A stretch of 64,000 bases of DNA from Allium sativum (GCA_030737875.1 CM060912.1:879431199-879495198); one strand, 5' to 3'; shown: positions 47,126-60,053, counted from the first letter of the stretch. Translations and numbers: made by a program. The notes: generated from the sequence alone by a model not told the origin.

Positions 47126-48490
47126 AACACAGTTTTGTCGCATTTATTTACTATTAATGACTTGTATCATTTTCATCGATCACCTATGTATAATAGAAAC
47201 ATCAAAACAAATAATCAATCATACAAGTATCATTTCGAAGCTAACACCGATAATCACCATATTTAAATACTTAAAAAAAAACACATTACTCGCAATATCA
47301 AATATAACAACCATAATCATCTCAATAGCACGACAAAATAAGTGAATCCATATACCACAACAACTTACAAACAAGTCTACATGATTAGTACAAACAAAAT
47401 ATTATAACACATAATAGTTAGTCTTTTTCATACCTTAATTACCATCGGTTCTTTGATGCGGCTGTTTTTCACTTCGAAAATACTAATTACCGGTACACAA
47501 GTATAACGATCAACAGTAAGAATTAGTAATAATTACATACAAGTATAATGTTCAACAGTCAGAAGTACATAAATGTATAAAACATTTTATACTGAGCAAA
47601 ACATGTTAATCTACAATTCTGTAAGTAAGAATAAGAAAATTTTAAAATGCTTTGGCCACAACATTATACAGTTTTGCCTGTCATAGTTTTACCACACACA
47701 AAAATGACGAACTGGTCCTTAAATTACCCACCTAATTCTAAATAAACAAGAAGCGTACAAAATTACCACACACAACCATCACTACAGAAAGCAACAAAAG
47801 ATTTCACCATTTGACTTAGGCATACGCAGCCAACTTTCTTTGTAATAAATAACTAATTGCCATAAAACAACCTTGAAGTTTTATTGGTATTGCAGCTACA
47901 CCGTCTTCCAACATTAGCACAATGTTTTTACTTGGGTATCTAGTTTTGGTTCAAATTACACTGCTCTTTTACTACACGCCATGTTCCCACCAATTTTCAT
48001 CAGATTTTAAATATTGAAATAGCAGATTGAAACAAAAACATATATTAACAAAAGTAAAGAAGCTTTTACAGTAAAACGTTAAGCTTATACAAATTCAAAA
48101 GTCAACAAACTTCCTTGGGCTGGCCATGCACTGAGACTATTTTTCGCGAATACAAATTCCAGTTGGCTAATATTTATAAATGAAGGTGGAAAATTTATAA
48201 TTTGGAGGCCGTTGATGTTATGGAATCAAAAGACAAAATTTTCGGTAACAGATTAATAAACATGTAAATGAGCACAGTTTTAACCAACCAAGAATTGACC
48301 ATTATATTACTCACTTTATAAGATTAAGAATACAAGTATTCCGGCATTATCACTTCTGTGCACTTTATGTCTTGAATTTTTTGTTTACTTTTCTTAATTA
48401 GGTTTTTATAGTCATGTATGATGATAAGAGTTCTGATTTCAACAGGAACTAGTATAACTTCGAGTATTCTTAAATCTCGTGCATCCCATA
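47126..48490. other. AT-rich DNA without recognised features
   Basis: The only long frame, 47157-47345, is low complexity (isoleucine- and threonine-rich). TSD CCATA of the solo LTR occupies 48486-48490. A short block at 48400-48485 with splice-like borders joins 54791 once the solo LTR is removed, but it has several stops. Confidence 0.5.
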
Positions 48491-49390
48491 TGTAACAACC
48501 CGAAAATCTGGGGCAGTTTAAAATTTTTATTTTGGCAATTTTAGCGAAGTTTGAACATTTAAAATGAATTATTTTAAATAATATCGACGAGAAATTTATT
48601 TTAAATAGAATTCGAACGTATATATTATATACGTCGTCGTTAGAATATAATAATTATATATAATTATAAATAAGGAATTGAAAATGGCGCGGTAGTTCGA
48701 TAATTCGATTTCAAACTTCAAATGAATGTACCGGGTGCAAAACAAACCGGATTTTAGTGAAACCAAAAATATTAGAATCTATATGAGAACATTTTTCCAA
48801 CGAACCCGAAAAATTGAAATTTCATAGCGGGAATCAAAAGATATGTCCAGTTGAAAATTCTGAATAGTCGCTAAGGAATTCAGGCGCTTAAAAATGGGAA
48901 TTTTGCAAACGACCTCGGATTTCGACGAAACCACTTTTGTTGGATCCGTGATGTCAAGTTATTGCTAGATTCCAATTTTCATAATTTTTCGAATCAATAT
49001 GTGAGCGTGGCAAAGGAAAACGTGTTTGACCAGTTTCAGTTGATTTTAATCGACTGGAAAATGGCCATTCTTCCAACGGTCTCGGAATTCGACGAAACTA
49101 ATTTTGTTAGGACCGTATCGTCAATACAAAGCTAGAAAATATTTTTCTGGGATTTATAGAGTTCGTATGTGACCCCGGTAAATTGAAATGCGCGTTCAAA
49201 TTCAATATATAGAGTCATATGTTGATTTTGACGAAAACTGATCTAAACGATCGAATCAGCTTACGACACATATCCCATTGTGTTTGGAATGGGGGTAAAA
49301 CGCTATGGACGACAGGCGGTGGGCCTCGTTTAGAGGTCGTATGAAAAAGTCAACCTTCATGGATTTAAAAATAAAAAATAAATAAAATAA

Positions 49391-49860
49391 TATAAACATT
49401 CACATACCCCCCTCTTCTTTCTCTTCCCCGAATCAGATTAAATAAAAAAAAGGAAGAGAAGGACGGGGAGGAGCCGCGCTCCCCCCCAGGTGGCGGCGCC
49501 GACCACCAAGGTCGCCCACTTCCCTACGTCGATCCCCCTCTGCCCTCCGTTCTCCTCCTTCCTCTTCCCTCGCCCCTCCTCCTCTGTATGAACCGCAACA
49601 CCCTCCCCCTCGAAACCAACGCCAGCCCTAGCCACCCCAGGCCAGCCGCCGACCACCAGTGCCATCCTCGACCCCCACGCACCTCCCCGCCACCTCTGGC
49701 CAACTGTGGGTCCCCCTCCTTGTTAAAAATCCGATTTTTTTTATGTTTGTTTTGCGGTTAATACCTCCACCGACCACCACCACGACTTCCTCGGCACCAG
49801 CAGTACCCGACGACTCTCCCTCGAAGCCTAGATCCGTAAATAAGTGAGTTTTTATATTTA
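49391..49860 (+). promoter_or_regulatory. TATA box and GC-rich leader of the solo LTR
   Basis: TATAAAC (49391-49397) is followed by a CT-rich leader (ccccctcttctttctcttcc) and a GC-rich block rich in ccgccgaccacca-like phrases. The block ends near aaata/AGTGAGTTTTT. Its order matches 4017-4410 and 16560-16940, but the sequence of the GC block is largely different. Minus frames at 49438-49665 and 49628-49867 are artefacts of the GC skew. Confidence 0.5.
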
Positions 49861-49900
49861 TATACAATTGTTTTACTTTAATTTCATCTTTAAATGTGTT

Positions 49901-49997
49901 TAGAGTTATAAAAATATAATCTTTTATATTGTAGAGTTATAAAAATGTAATCTTTTATATTGTAGAGTTATAAAAATGTAATCTTTTATATTGTAGA
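49901..49997 (+). repeat. 31-bp tandem repeat, about three copies
   Basis: Units start at 49901, 49932 and 49963 with tagagttataaaaat(a/g)taat, nearly identical. The other two giant LTRs have only scattered 'ataaaaatgtgattttt' phrases here. Confidence 0.9.
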
Positions 49998-50116
49998 AGG
50001 TTAAAAATATAATTTTTCTATTATAGAAGTGTTAAAAATTTGATCTTTATATAGTAGTGAGAATAAAAATATAATATTTATTTTTGAAAAGGCGAAATCT
50101 TTATGTAGAGAATAAC

Positions 50117-50218
50117 GATGTAAAAATAGAATTTTTATCTATATAGTAGCGATGTAAAAATAGAATTTTTATCTATATAGTAGCGATGTAAAAATAGAAT
50201 TTTTATCTATATAATAGC
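50117..50218 (+). repeat. 34-bp tandem repeat, three copies
   Basis: Units start at 50117, 50151 and 50185, each gatgtaaaaatagaattttt then atctatatagtagc. They are nearly identical, so a recent expansion private to the solo LTR. Confidence 0.92.
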
Positions 50219-51044
50219 GAAGTGAAAATTCGATTTTTCTATATTGAATAGCGAAGTAAAAATTCGATTTTTATGTGTTGAATAGTAAAGTAAAAATTCG
50301 ATTTTTACATATGTAGAGAATACGGGCAACGAAGGTGACAAAAAGGCGAGAACGACGAAGATTTCTATAAATGAAGTGTCGTGAAGTTGGGATAGCTTTC
50401 GGTGAGAATTTCTCACTCTAAATTTCTTTTTCTAGTTATATATATATACTATGATGCAGACGGTGCTTAGCAGCACCCGACACCCGTCGTCCACAGACCA
50501 TGGATGGCTTGTATGCTTGTTTGATGTGTTGTGAAATTGATTGTGTTGTAGAATGATTGAATAATAAAATATTCTTGTGTTGAAAGGAAATAAAATATTT
50601 ATATAGTTAAAAATATTTTATCGTTAAAAAAAAATAATTTTTAACGTGAAAGTGAATAAATAAATATTTATAAACAAATCGGCCGATTTGTTTATATACA
50701 CTGATTTGACTGATATTGATTGGGTCGATAAATTTTACACATCGCCCAACTGCACAAATAAAAATCTGTGTTTGTTGATTTGAAACCCCACACGGGTGTT
50801 GGGATGATATTTGGATACACTAATCCCAATTATTTAATTGTATGTCGATCGATTGGTCGACAGGCTGTGTAAGCGTTAATTATTTATATTTGATGCTTAT
50901 GCAGTTGTGTGGTGCACCTTGGATGATGGTTGATTGTTTATCATTGCTATTATATACATGTGTTGTATGGAATCCATATAATTAACATTATATAGTGATT
51001 GATTGGGCCTCATTCCAATCGGGAAAATAATGAATATTATAAAA

Positions 51045-51310
51045 GAAAATTCATGTGTTGAATATAAAAATAGTCATGTGTTGACGATGTTCATATGTTG
51101 AAACTATTTATGTGTTGAGTAAAATATTTTAACAATAAAATCTACATCTTTATCATATTTAAAATTAGACACTACTTTACGGTGGAGTCTGATTGAAAAT
51201 CAAACGATAGATACCATAATTTTATAAAATATTTTACATAACAAAAATAGTCGTGTGTTGAAAGAAATATAGATTCATGTGTTGAATAGAATAAATATTC
51301 ATTTGTTGAA
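51045..51310 (+). repeat. Dispersed TTCATGTGTTGAA motif repeat
   Basis: The 13-bp core occurs about seven times in variants (ttcatgtgttgaat, gtcatgtgttgac, ttcatatgttgaaa, tttatgtgttgag, gtcgtgtgttgaaa, ttcatgtgttgaat, ttcatttgttgaat). The other giant LTRs show it once (attcatgtgttgaaat). Confidence 0.75.
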
Positions 51311-51429
51311 TAGAATAAAGAAGTTTTTGAAAAATATAAAGCCGTGTTGATTAGAGACGCGCTATTTTGACGTGAACGATATTTATATCGATTTTATTCG
51401 TTTTATAATGAATATTGAAAAGTGATCTC

Positions 51430-51870
51430 AAAATTTAATATTTTGGAATGAAATTCAAATTAAATTAGATTAAAATTGAAATTGAAATTTTATTGAATCA
51501 ATTTGAAATGAATTCGAATCGAATAGAAAATGAATTCGATTCGAATTGAATAGAAAGTGAATTTGAATTCGAATTGAATAGAAATGAATTCAAATTGATT
51601 AAATTGAAATTGAATTAAAAACGAATTGAAATCGTTTTGAATGAAATTTAAAACGAACTGAAATTGAATTGAAATCAATTTGAAATGAATTCGAATTGAA
51701 GTAAATAGAAGGTAAATTCAAATTGAATTGAATTAAAACGAATTAGAATTTGAATTGAATTGAAACGAATTTGAATTCGAACTAAATAAAATAGAGATGA
51801 ATTCGAATTGAATTGAAATCAAATCGATTTGAAATTGAAGAGGAAGTTGAAATTGTTTTTGAAACGAATT
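51430..51870 (+). repeat. Degenerate GAATTGAA repeat tract
   Basis: About 440 bp of shuffled gaattgaa, gaattcgaattgaa and aatcgaattga units. The corresponding part of the other LTRs (near 18450-18500) is only about 50 bp. The minus ORF 51490-51678, rich in F, Q and I, is a direct product of this repeat and not a gene. Confidence 0.9.
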
Positions 51871-51910
51871 CAGAACTATTTATAAAATACGTTTTAAAAG
51901 GAAATCGACG

Positions 51911-51912
<2 letters not shown>

Positions 51913-51949
<37 letters not shown>
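51913..51949. repeat. (AT)n microsatellite in the solo LTR
   Basis: A pure AT run expanded from the short 'gaaatatatataat' of the other LTRs (18545; 10848-10888 in the 5' LTR). Confidence 0.95.
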
Positions 51950-51951
<2 letters not shown>

Positions 51952-54790
51952 GGCCTGAACAGAACGCGCCGCGCCGCGGCAGTTCGCGAATTTCGACCAT
52001 TGACTTCGAATTGACGTTGCGGGAGATCCGACCGTCGGATTCTCCTAAAACCGGAACCGTTGGGTTCGTATCGAAAAGAGCTTTCCAATGAATATTAGTA
52101 ATTTGAAATCTAACGGATGGATTGGGAATTATGTCCAAATCAAATTCGAAAAAGGTCGCTTTAAGTGTAGTTCGATGGCCGTTGATGGAAATCGACTGTA
52201 CGGGCCTTGATAAAATTATTAAAAATATCTATAATTTGTGTAAAATCATAAGAGATGATTTGGGAAAAATTGGGCTGAAAAATTCCATATTTGAAAAGAT
52301 AAAAGTGTATTTTTATCGAAATGAACTAGTTTTGAACTAGAATTAAAATCAATTTATTTTTGAAATAAATAAATTGAATTTGAAAGTGATTTTAAAAATA
52401 ATCAATATTCCCAATATGTGAATTGGACTGGAGTTGTATCGAAATTATCTTCAGATTATTTCGATGTTGGATTTCGTGACTATACAAATATTGTTATGGG
52501 GATTTGAAAGATATATTTTATATCGTTATTTCCAATACAATATTTGTTGGTTTCAAAATTTGATATTGAATATAAGCCGGTATATTTTCTATTCAGAGCC
52601 TTGTAATTAATATCAAATGTGATTTGGGTTTATCGTGAATCGTGTTTTAGATTACATTGGTTCTTTAACCCAGTTAAAGGCAGGATATTGATTTTTGAAG
52701 AGATTGAAACTAAGTGGAGATTTAATGAATCTTTAATTAGATTAAAAGGTGAATTGATAATTTAAATTATCAAATCTGAAAGGTGATCGAGAATGGAGTA
52801 CCACCAGTTTTGCTCCAAAGCGATAGTTAAATCTTTAATTAGATTTGAACGTGAAATGGTAATTAATTTTACCGATAACACCGTGGTGTTAGATGTGGAG
52901 TATTACCAATTTCCTCCATGGGATATATAGGTTGCGATTGGGAAATAAAATAAATAATTACTTCGGTGTGGTTCGCTAATCCCGACTAGTTTGAAATGAT
53001 ATCCAAAGGAAGATTAAAGAATAAATTTAAAAGAATTTATCTTGGATAAAATTAATGGGAACGTTTCCCTAAGAATGTGATTTTGTGAATAAAAGAATAT
53101 TCTGAATTGGAATGAGGCGTTTGCTGTGTTTGTGTAACATTCGTTTATTATATACGTGGGTTATTCAGAAAGGCCGGGCTTATACCCATTCTGAATAATC
53201 GATTCGACGAGATGTCGAAGATGAAGACGGTGGTTGAAGACCGGAAGTCTTCACATCGTTTGGGTGATTACTGATGATCTTGATTGGGCTGTACACCCAA
53301 GATGAGGGAAGCAGTTGGTGATCGTCCAGACGTACTTGGAGATCGATGGATATGCGAGGAAAGTGCCTCCGGTTTCGTTCAGACCCAGAACGAACTTGTA
53401 AATGGATTGTGTGTCTGACATTGGATTTTATTCTGTGTTGATTGATCTCTATTAAATATACATCTATTTGGCGGCAGAGAATTTATTCTCTTGCTTAACG
53501 CCCTTCTCTGAGACGTACGAGCTCAGAGGTTGTATATCGATGGACATCAGTCGCATGGAGTGAATTGCCAGTGTGGCACGCGTAAGTGGCAATTGATCAG
53601 GGCTTCTGTTGAAAAGCAAAGTCTTGTGGTTGATGATCAAAGCACGGCCTGTGTGGCGTAGCTTTGTGTATAACGTGAATTCTCGAGCCTCACACCTCGG
53701 TATGAGTCAAAAACGGGAGACGGACCGCTGGGAGAGCACGACGTTTCTTTCTAGCTAGGGTGGTGTCAGTGACCTACCAGCTCTGACATTTATATACTTT
53801 TCACCTGTGTGGTTGTTGGAATGCGAGGCGCCTCGGATATAGGTCTGTAAGGACCGGTTCAGGAATAACTAATCCTCAAAAGTAAGAGAGGACCGGCCCA
53901 GCCGATTCCAGGGATCAAAGTGGGGTCCTGGGACATTTGCTAGAGTGTCTCGAACGCGGAGAGGAGCTTGCCCCTTGCCTCGACTCATGATGGAATCCAA
54001 TTTCCAATACGTGATATTGTGGTTTTAATTGTAGAACTAGTATGGCGACATGATATATGGTACCCATGCCGTCAATGATTGATATTTATGATTGAAAATG
54101 TTTTGACACTATACACCTATGATAGTATCAAATGATTTGTTTAAACGTATCAAGCATTATTTGGCTATTATAAGGGAAAACCCTATACTCCGGCTTGCGT
54201 TGTATTGTGTGATGGGACCTGGGTCTTATAATAGCTTCATTTTTCCAAAGAGCATTGCGCTGTTTTGATATATGCACTAGTATTCTTGGGAAGAAACCCG
54301 TTCCGTGTTATACGGCGTGGTCCCTTGATTTACCTAACTTTAAAAATAAAGATTAATAACTGTTTTAGTTCTCACACCAGTCACATGACTAACCTGGAGT
54401 TTATTGTTTTAACCTAAACTCTAGGTGCCCCTATTTTCGACACGGGCAGCTAGTAGTTTTGGGTTTTGCAGATTTATATCCACATGATCCTGATTTACAG
54501 CTGGAACGATGTTCGGAAAGCTCTGTATCCGTGTATCACTTTCAGTTGTGTTTTGTATATTTTTCCGCTGCTATGTAATTTATTGTAATCTCTGATATTT
54601 GTTGAATGTAATTTATTCATTTAAACTCTGTATATTCTTGTATCTGATGGAATTGTTGTAATAACAATGAAATGTTCTTCCGTCTGCGTTCCGATTTGTC
54701 CTGTTCTCAAAACGATTAGGGGTTTCGAACGGTCTTTGTCGGTTTAACGATCGATTCAGATCGAGCGAAATTCCTTTCCCTCTCACCATA

Positions 54791-55171
54791 TGTGCCAGAT
54801 CATAGGTGTAATCAAAATATAGAAAATATTGTTAAGTTTGGTGGGCATCTATTATCTTAGAGCACAAACTGGTCGATGATCAAATAGGAATAAAGGCTCC
54901 ATTAAAACAAAATAGGTATGATTCATAATTGATTACCAGTGGAAAAAGATACACAAACTGAGCATAATGTGGCCTCGCAAAATCCAGATTCAAGTCAAAA
55001 AATCTACAGAAAAGGTATCAAAAAATTAACTAGCTCAGTCATAGCTTAACTATACGGTTTGTTGCACTTGCATCAAGGCCATGTGTCGCACTGAGATAGT
55101 TATCTTACGAGATTAATTATATGGTTCTTTGACCCTTAAATTACTATACGGTTCTTTGATCCTATACACAC
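54791..55171. other. Unassigned DNA between solo LTR and CACTA terminus
   Basis: Ordinary A+T-rich sequence with no long frame. A repeated phrase 'atacggttctttga' occurs at about 55110 and 55147. Once the LTR is removed it continues from 48485. Confidence 0.4.
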
Positions 55172-55995
55172 CACTACACCAGTAAACCATATTATACAAA
55201 TAAAAAATCATATACGAAAAATAACAACATTTCTTGACACAATTGCTTCAGACTACCTGCCGATATTTTAGTAAAATTTACAGTTCTTTTTTTAGTACAA
55301 TTTTTGGCCTAATTTTCAGATTTCAAACGTGTCTTTATTGATGCTAACATTCCTGGTGTCGAGCTGTCATAAATGTTTCAAATCAAGTTATAAATTTACC
55401 AATAAAGAATAAATCCAAATCACTAGAATGTTATAATTTGTTGATCGTTTAGGTAATAAAAATAACAAGTTAAATTTGCAGTCAAGTAAAAATCATATTA
55501 CCTGCTCATAATCACTAAATAAAGAAGATTATTCCAGGTATTATGGAGTTTATCATGAAGACTTGTGCATACATGGTTAAAATTAATATATGTTTAAAGC
55601 CACTGTATACTGCTACAACTTGCGAATGGTAACCGTTCAGAATCAAATTTAACAAGTGTGTAAACTAAAACTCTCTGAATGATACCTCATGTTCATAATT
55701 CAGTTTTTTAATCCAATCATGCCTTTCAGGTATACTATGTGCATGAGATTTTTTTTATGTTCTCGATGCTCTAAGAAGCATGTCAACTAAATTAACCAGA
55801 AATTTTCCCACAAAATAACATTTAACAGGGATCAGCTATAATTAATATAAAATTAATTACTGGAATCTAAAACTGTCAAGTTTGTTATACGTTTAATGTA
55901 AGTAAGCTTACTGATATCTAGAAACCCTGCTTGTCAGTCAAATTACTTTAAATGCACCCTAGATTAGGTTATTAAAAGCACATCTTTCTCTTCTT

Positions 55996-56500
55996 TTCTG
56001 GACCATCTCACCATCTGGTGGCCACCGTCGCACCTCAGCTCTCCCTAAACCTTTTAACATTCCTCTCTGACCTCGCCAAAATCTGTTTCCAACCTAGCAC
56101 TGCTTTGCCTATCTCCGACCCGATCATGTCAAACCACCCTCTTCCCCATCTCCGCCATGCCCTACAGCTCCTTCATGTCCAAGCTCGGCCTTCATTAAAA
56201 AGAAAGCTTCGACCTGGCCTAAAATCTCCACCGCTTGTCTCCTCCTCCGACCGGACAGCCTTTAGACCCGCTGGCCTGACCTGAGCTCAACTGACCTTCA
56301 CTACTCCTCTGGCCGAGCCTAAGTGGCCTGACCTAAGCTCCTCTACACAAAGCCAAGCTTCTACAACTCTACACATCCTTAACCACCACCACCGAGTCAC
56401 GTGCAACCTTCTAAACCCCTCTGCCCATGACTACACCCATGTAGGCAGAGCCTAAGCTTAGTCCGAACATCCTGGGCCCCATCTTGGTCGAGCTTTGTGA
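55996..56500. other. C-rich segment without a supported gene
   Basis: CT- and C-rich DNA (tctccctaaacc, cctctgacctcgcc, repeated 'cctgacctgagctc / cctgacctaagctc'). The plus frame 56018-56284 is rich in L, P and S and has no recognisable motif. This stretch may be a captured host fragment inside the CACTA relic. Composition is unlike the A+T-rich DNA on both sides. Confidence 0.3.
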
Positions 56501-58080
56501 CCTTCTTCCTACTTCTTTAATAAAAGTATTATAGTCCAAAAGTTTGGACTTGAAAATTGGATAATTCATGCCAATTACATCGAGTTGTAATTGCTTTGTA
56601 TCGTTGTGTTATATCGATCATAGTATAACTTTTTAATTCCCCACTTCTTTATTTATATTTCAACTTTTATTAGATTCACCATTTGTTTAATCACCACTGC
56701 TATCACCATTTATAATACTTTGATTTACATTTAATGATTTCTGCATTTTAATACTTGAATTTACAGTTTTTCAAGAGAACGTTGACATATAATTTTTCAT
56801 AAATTTTAAAAATGGACTTGTTTCTATTTGGAATTAAAAGTATTTTTCATCACTTTTAATAGTCTAATATGAATTCAGTTACAGAATTTGACAGAATTGG
56901 GTAATTAGACCTTAGCTACAAATTTTGCATAACATTATACCACTGCCTCCATTATTTCAACACATTTCTTTGTTCATATCGACATCCTGAAAATTCATAT
57001 CCTTAACTTCCACTCAAACAGCAAGCAACCATCTCCATTAACACTCCAGCATACGTTATTTCACCAATAAAACCACATGAATACAGATATTGCCCAATCC
57101 TCACACTGCAATCATCAGCATCATTGACCTGCCACCAAACTATAATCCACTCAGACAATCACAACAAAAGCCAACTCTCCTTGACAACCTCTACCACCAT
57201 TAATTACACAATACTGGAAAATTGTCGTAACTTAATGTTTTGTCTGACTGCTTCTCTCAGTACAATTCTGCCTGCGTCCAACCTTAACTAGAGGTAACTC
57301 ATTTAATGGTTGATTAGTTAGAAACAAATTAACGTTTTGCCTGAAAGTGTTATATGATTTTTGTCTGTGCTTCGTTATGGCTTTGATTAGCTAAAAACAA
57401 CATTGTGTATGTGTCCGGTTTAAACGATCAATGTTTTAATGATTTATTATATTTAAGTGTGCATCCAAGTTTTTTTTCTTTTATTTCTTGGGTGTAAAAT
57501 ATTCGGTAGATGGATTTGGTTTTTTAGCTCCCAACTCTGTTTTAACTCAAAGCACATTTAAGCTAGATTGTTTGTAGTAAAAGTGAGATATGTTACTTAA
57601 TTTGCTAATCATCTTTTTACTCTGTGTTTGCTCTGCGATGAGCATTATCCCAACAGTTCTATGGATCCAAAACTGCAGCTTGTTTCTAAAAATATAGCTT
57701 AATAAATCGATAACAAGGTCATAGCTTTTGGAGTCAGAAGCTGGAAAATCATGTTTTCTATTTTTATTTTAGCGATCTGAAATTGTTAGTGTAGTAATAT
57801 TTTTTGAGGGATATATTGTGCACATATGAGATATAGACATATCAGGCTACAACCAACCTTAACGCTCAAACCCAACCCCTTTTAACACTTCGAATAGCGT
57901 GCTTCCCCTTACCAATAATCCCTCATTCCAACTTATACTGATTATAAATTGTGTGTATTTGTCACAATATAAACATTTACGGAAGTATAGCTCCACAAGT
58001 GATTTTGTATAATTGCTGAAGTGAAAACTTGAAAAATGCAAACATGATATTCATGAATTTTAGTAGTAACTAATACTTAC

Positions 58081-58321
58081 TTGAACTTGATTCCCCAATG
58101 ACATATGTGGTTGGCCAAGCTACGGTCGTACCAAATACTTCTTCTATGTACGTACACTCTAATGTAGGTCTCCATAACAATGCATCATTGACTCTCACAA
58201 ATTTTATCCAAACTTTTACGGAATCTTTTCCCAATGGAACAAAGTGAACCATCGTTGTTGGATCGGTTGAAATGATGGTTCCTTCAGCCACTATTCGTCC
58301 CGTTTCACCCACATCAATCAA
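58081..58321 (-). pseudogene. CACTA gene exon with a DUF8039-like domain
   Basis: The 80-codon minus-strand frame reads GRIVAEGTIISTDP, then HFVPLGKDSVKVWI, then ALLWRPT and GTTVAWP. This string is characteristic of plant transposon-borne proteins with a DUF8039-type domain. The exon ends SSS before GTAAGT (58080 leftwards), a good donor. Upstream, the frame is closed by TAA just before TTGATTGATG. The expected acceptor AG appears to have become AA, which would block splicing. Function of the domain is unknown; it is usually found in CACTA-type genes. Confidence 0.7.
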
Positions 58322-58448
58322 TTAGCATTTATTATTTGCTACTAGATTTGCAATTTGTTGGATAAGCAAAAATACATGAATTATCATGCTTTTGTGTAAT
58401 TATATTATATGAGAAATCTAGAAACACTACAAGTGGCAACAAAGTTAC

Positions 58449-58538
58449 CTGAGGAGTAGTCATAGCACTTGTTGTAGCCATGTGAGGAGTGTTCACAACA
58501 TTTGCTTTTTCAACTATAACTTTTGATTTCGCCCATGA
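58449..58538 (-). pseudogene. Upstream 30-codon exon of the same CACTA gene
   Basis: Read on the minus strand, the acceptor-like ttgaacag precedes TCATGGGCG. The open stretch SWAKSKVIVEKANVVNTPHM continues to PQ, followed by the donor GTAACT. It is exactly 30 codons in phase. It has no domain of its own but leads into the DUF8039-like exon 128 bp downstream. Confidence 0.5.
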
Positions 58539-60053
58539 CTGTTCAAAATTTTATTTGTTTCAATCTACGACAGATTTGCAATAAAATAACAGCATAAAGA
58601 ATTCAACATTCCAATAACAGACCATTATTCATCAACCTTCGACTGCTATGCAGATACAGCTAAATCTTAAAATCATTTGAAAATATGATCCAACAAATTA
58701 TTATTTTTTAAATTCGTTGTTAGTAATATAAAATAAAATTCGAACAAAAAAATTTGATGTTGCAATCTAGAAATAAAAATTTAAACAAAAAACTAGGTGA
58801 TTTGCAAATGCAGGCTATAGGCTTGAAGTGGGGGTTCGGTTTGAAAGTTAATGGTGTTTGAAGACTGTGGTATGCAGTTTTATGCAAAGATGGCTGAAGT
58901 CGGGAATTGCATGCTTCGTGGTATAGAAGAGGAGATGGAGCACAAGTGTTGTAGAGGAGAAACTGTATATGGTACGAACTGTAGATTCAAAAATGAATAG
59001 GTAGTAGATTCAAAAATAGAAACAATAGAGAAATGTATAGGTAAATATAAAACAAAAACTGTATATTGTCGATGTGTAGATTCACAGCTGAATTCAGTTT
59101 TGACATGTAATGCAAAAGATGTTATGTAATGAAATGGTATGAAATCAGTTTCCACATGAAATGGCATGAGATGTGAAACGTAGTTGCATAAGCAAGATGC
59201 ATGAATGGATGTGATCAAATCAACAAAACAGTCTGGGAAAAAAAATAACCAAATTGCAGTTGCATAACCGATAAAGAATAATGCATATAACTAGAAAAGG
59301 ATACAAGAAAGTTAACAGAATGGAAGATTATTACTTTTAATGTGTGTGTGTATATATATATATAGGAGAATAAAACAAAAACTCTGCAGACTATATAAAA
59401 AATGAACAAGGGTGAACAAAAGAGAAAAATAACGCAATTTTTTTTTAAATGATGACAAATCAAATGCACAAATAAATCAAAACAAATGACTAATGCAAAC
59501 AAATGGAATACACATGACAAACAAAATACACATAAAATACACATAACAAACACACAAAAAAATTCTTTTCATTAATAGGACAAAGTAGAAATAGAAGAAA
59601 ATCCAAAGAATTAAAAATAAAAGTAAAATGTTTTCCTTGACAACGACATCAAAAAATTGATTCATACAGGTTTTTCTATCATTTTAGAAAATCCGTGAAA
59701 TTTATATTTCATTATAAACCACAAGCGCATGGCGTACTACTATGATACGTATATGAGTACAAGTCGCACTACCAATTTTGTTTCAATTAGGGGCACACAA
59801 TTAGATGCAAATTAAAGAAATAACCCTTATTAATTAACAATCAAGGGCCAAATTATCTTTAACCAGCAACAAAATTAAATCAGGCATATTAGACCGCCTC
59901 AAAATGAAGTAAGTGATCGCTCATTTTAGGCCATAAAATATGCTTTTACTGTCATGCTTTTAAAGTAGAGTTTCAAATGCAAAAAATTGTTTTTATATGT
60001 AATTTGATGGTGGATGAACAAGATGTTATAAACGCGAGTATTTGATCTGATAC

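Larger units (their letters stand above)
48491..54785 (+). mobile_element. Solo LTR of the giant-LTR family (6295 bp)
   Basis: It begins TGTAACAACCC and ends CCCTCTCA. CCATA is duplicated at 48486-48490 and 54786-54790, so it is a complete solo LTR left by recombination between two LTRs. It is collinear with 15680-22254 through the TATA and GC leader, AT-rich intron-like part, hairpin, module and TGTCAGGG hairpin. It has one hairpin instead of four, one 110-bp module instead of two, private tandem-repeat expansions, and a different 3' end after about 54710. It is a distinct, more diverged subfamily. Confidence 0.9.

Noticed and set aside
51490..51678. Minus ORF rich in F, Q and I that resembles a repeat protein
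   Set aside because: It is a translation of the GAATTGAA repeat tract and is absent from the other LTRs.
55172..55188. CACTACACCAGTAAACC as the certain partner of the 63060 terminus
   Set aside because: The 3-bp flanks disagree (CAC versus TGT) and the inner terminus sequences differ, so the pairing is kept only as tentative.
59215..59665. Minus ORFs rich in F, L, C and V that look like membrane proteins
   Set aside because: They arise from A-rich and CACA-rich plus-strand DNA in an intron-like region of the CACTA relic. No start context or conserved motif.
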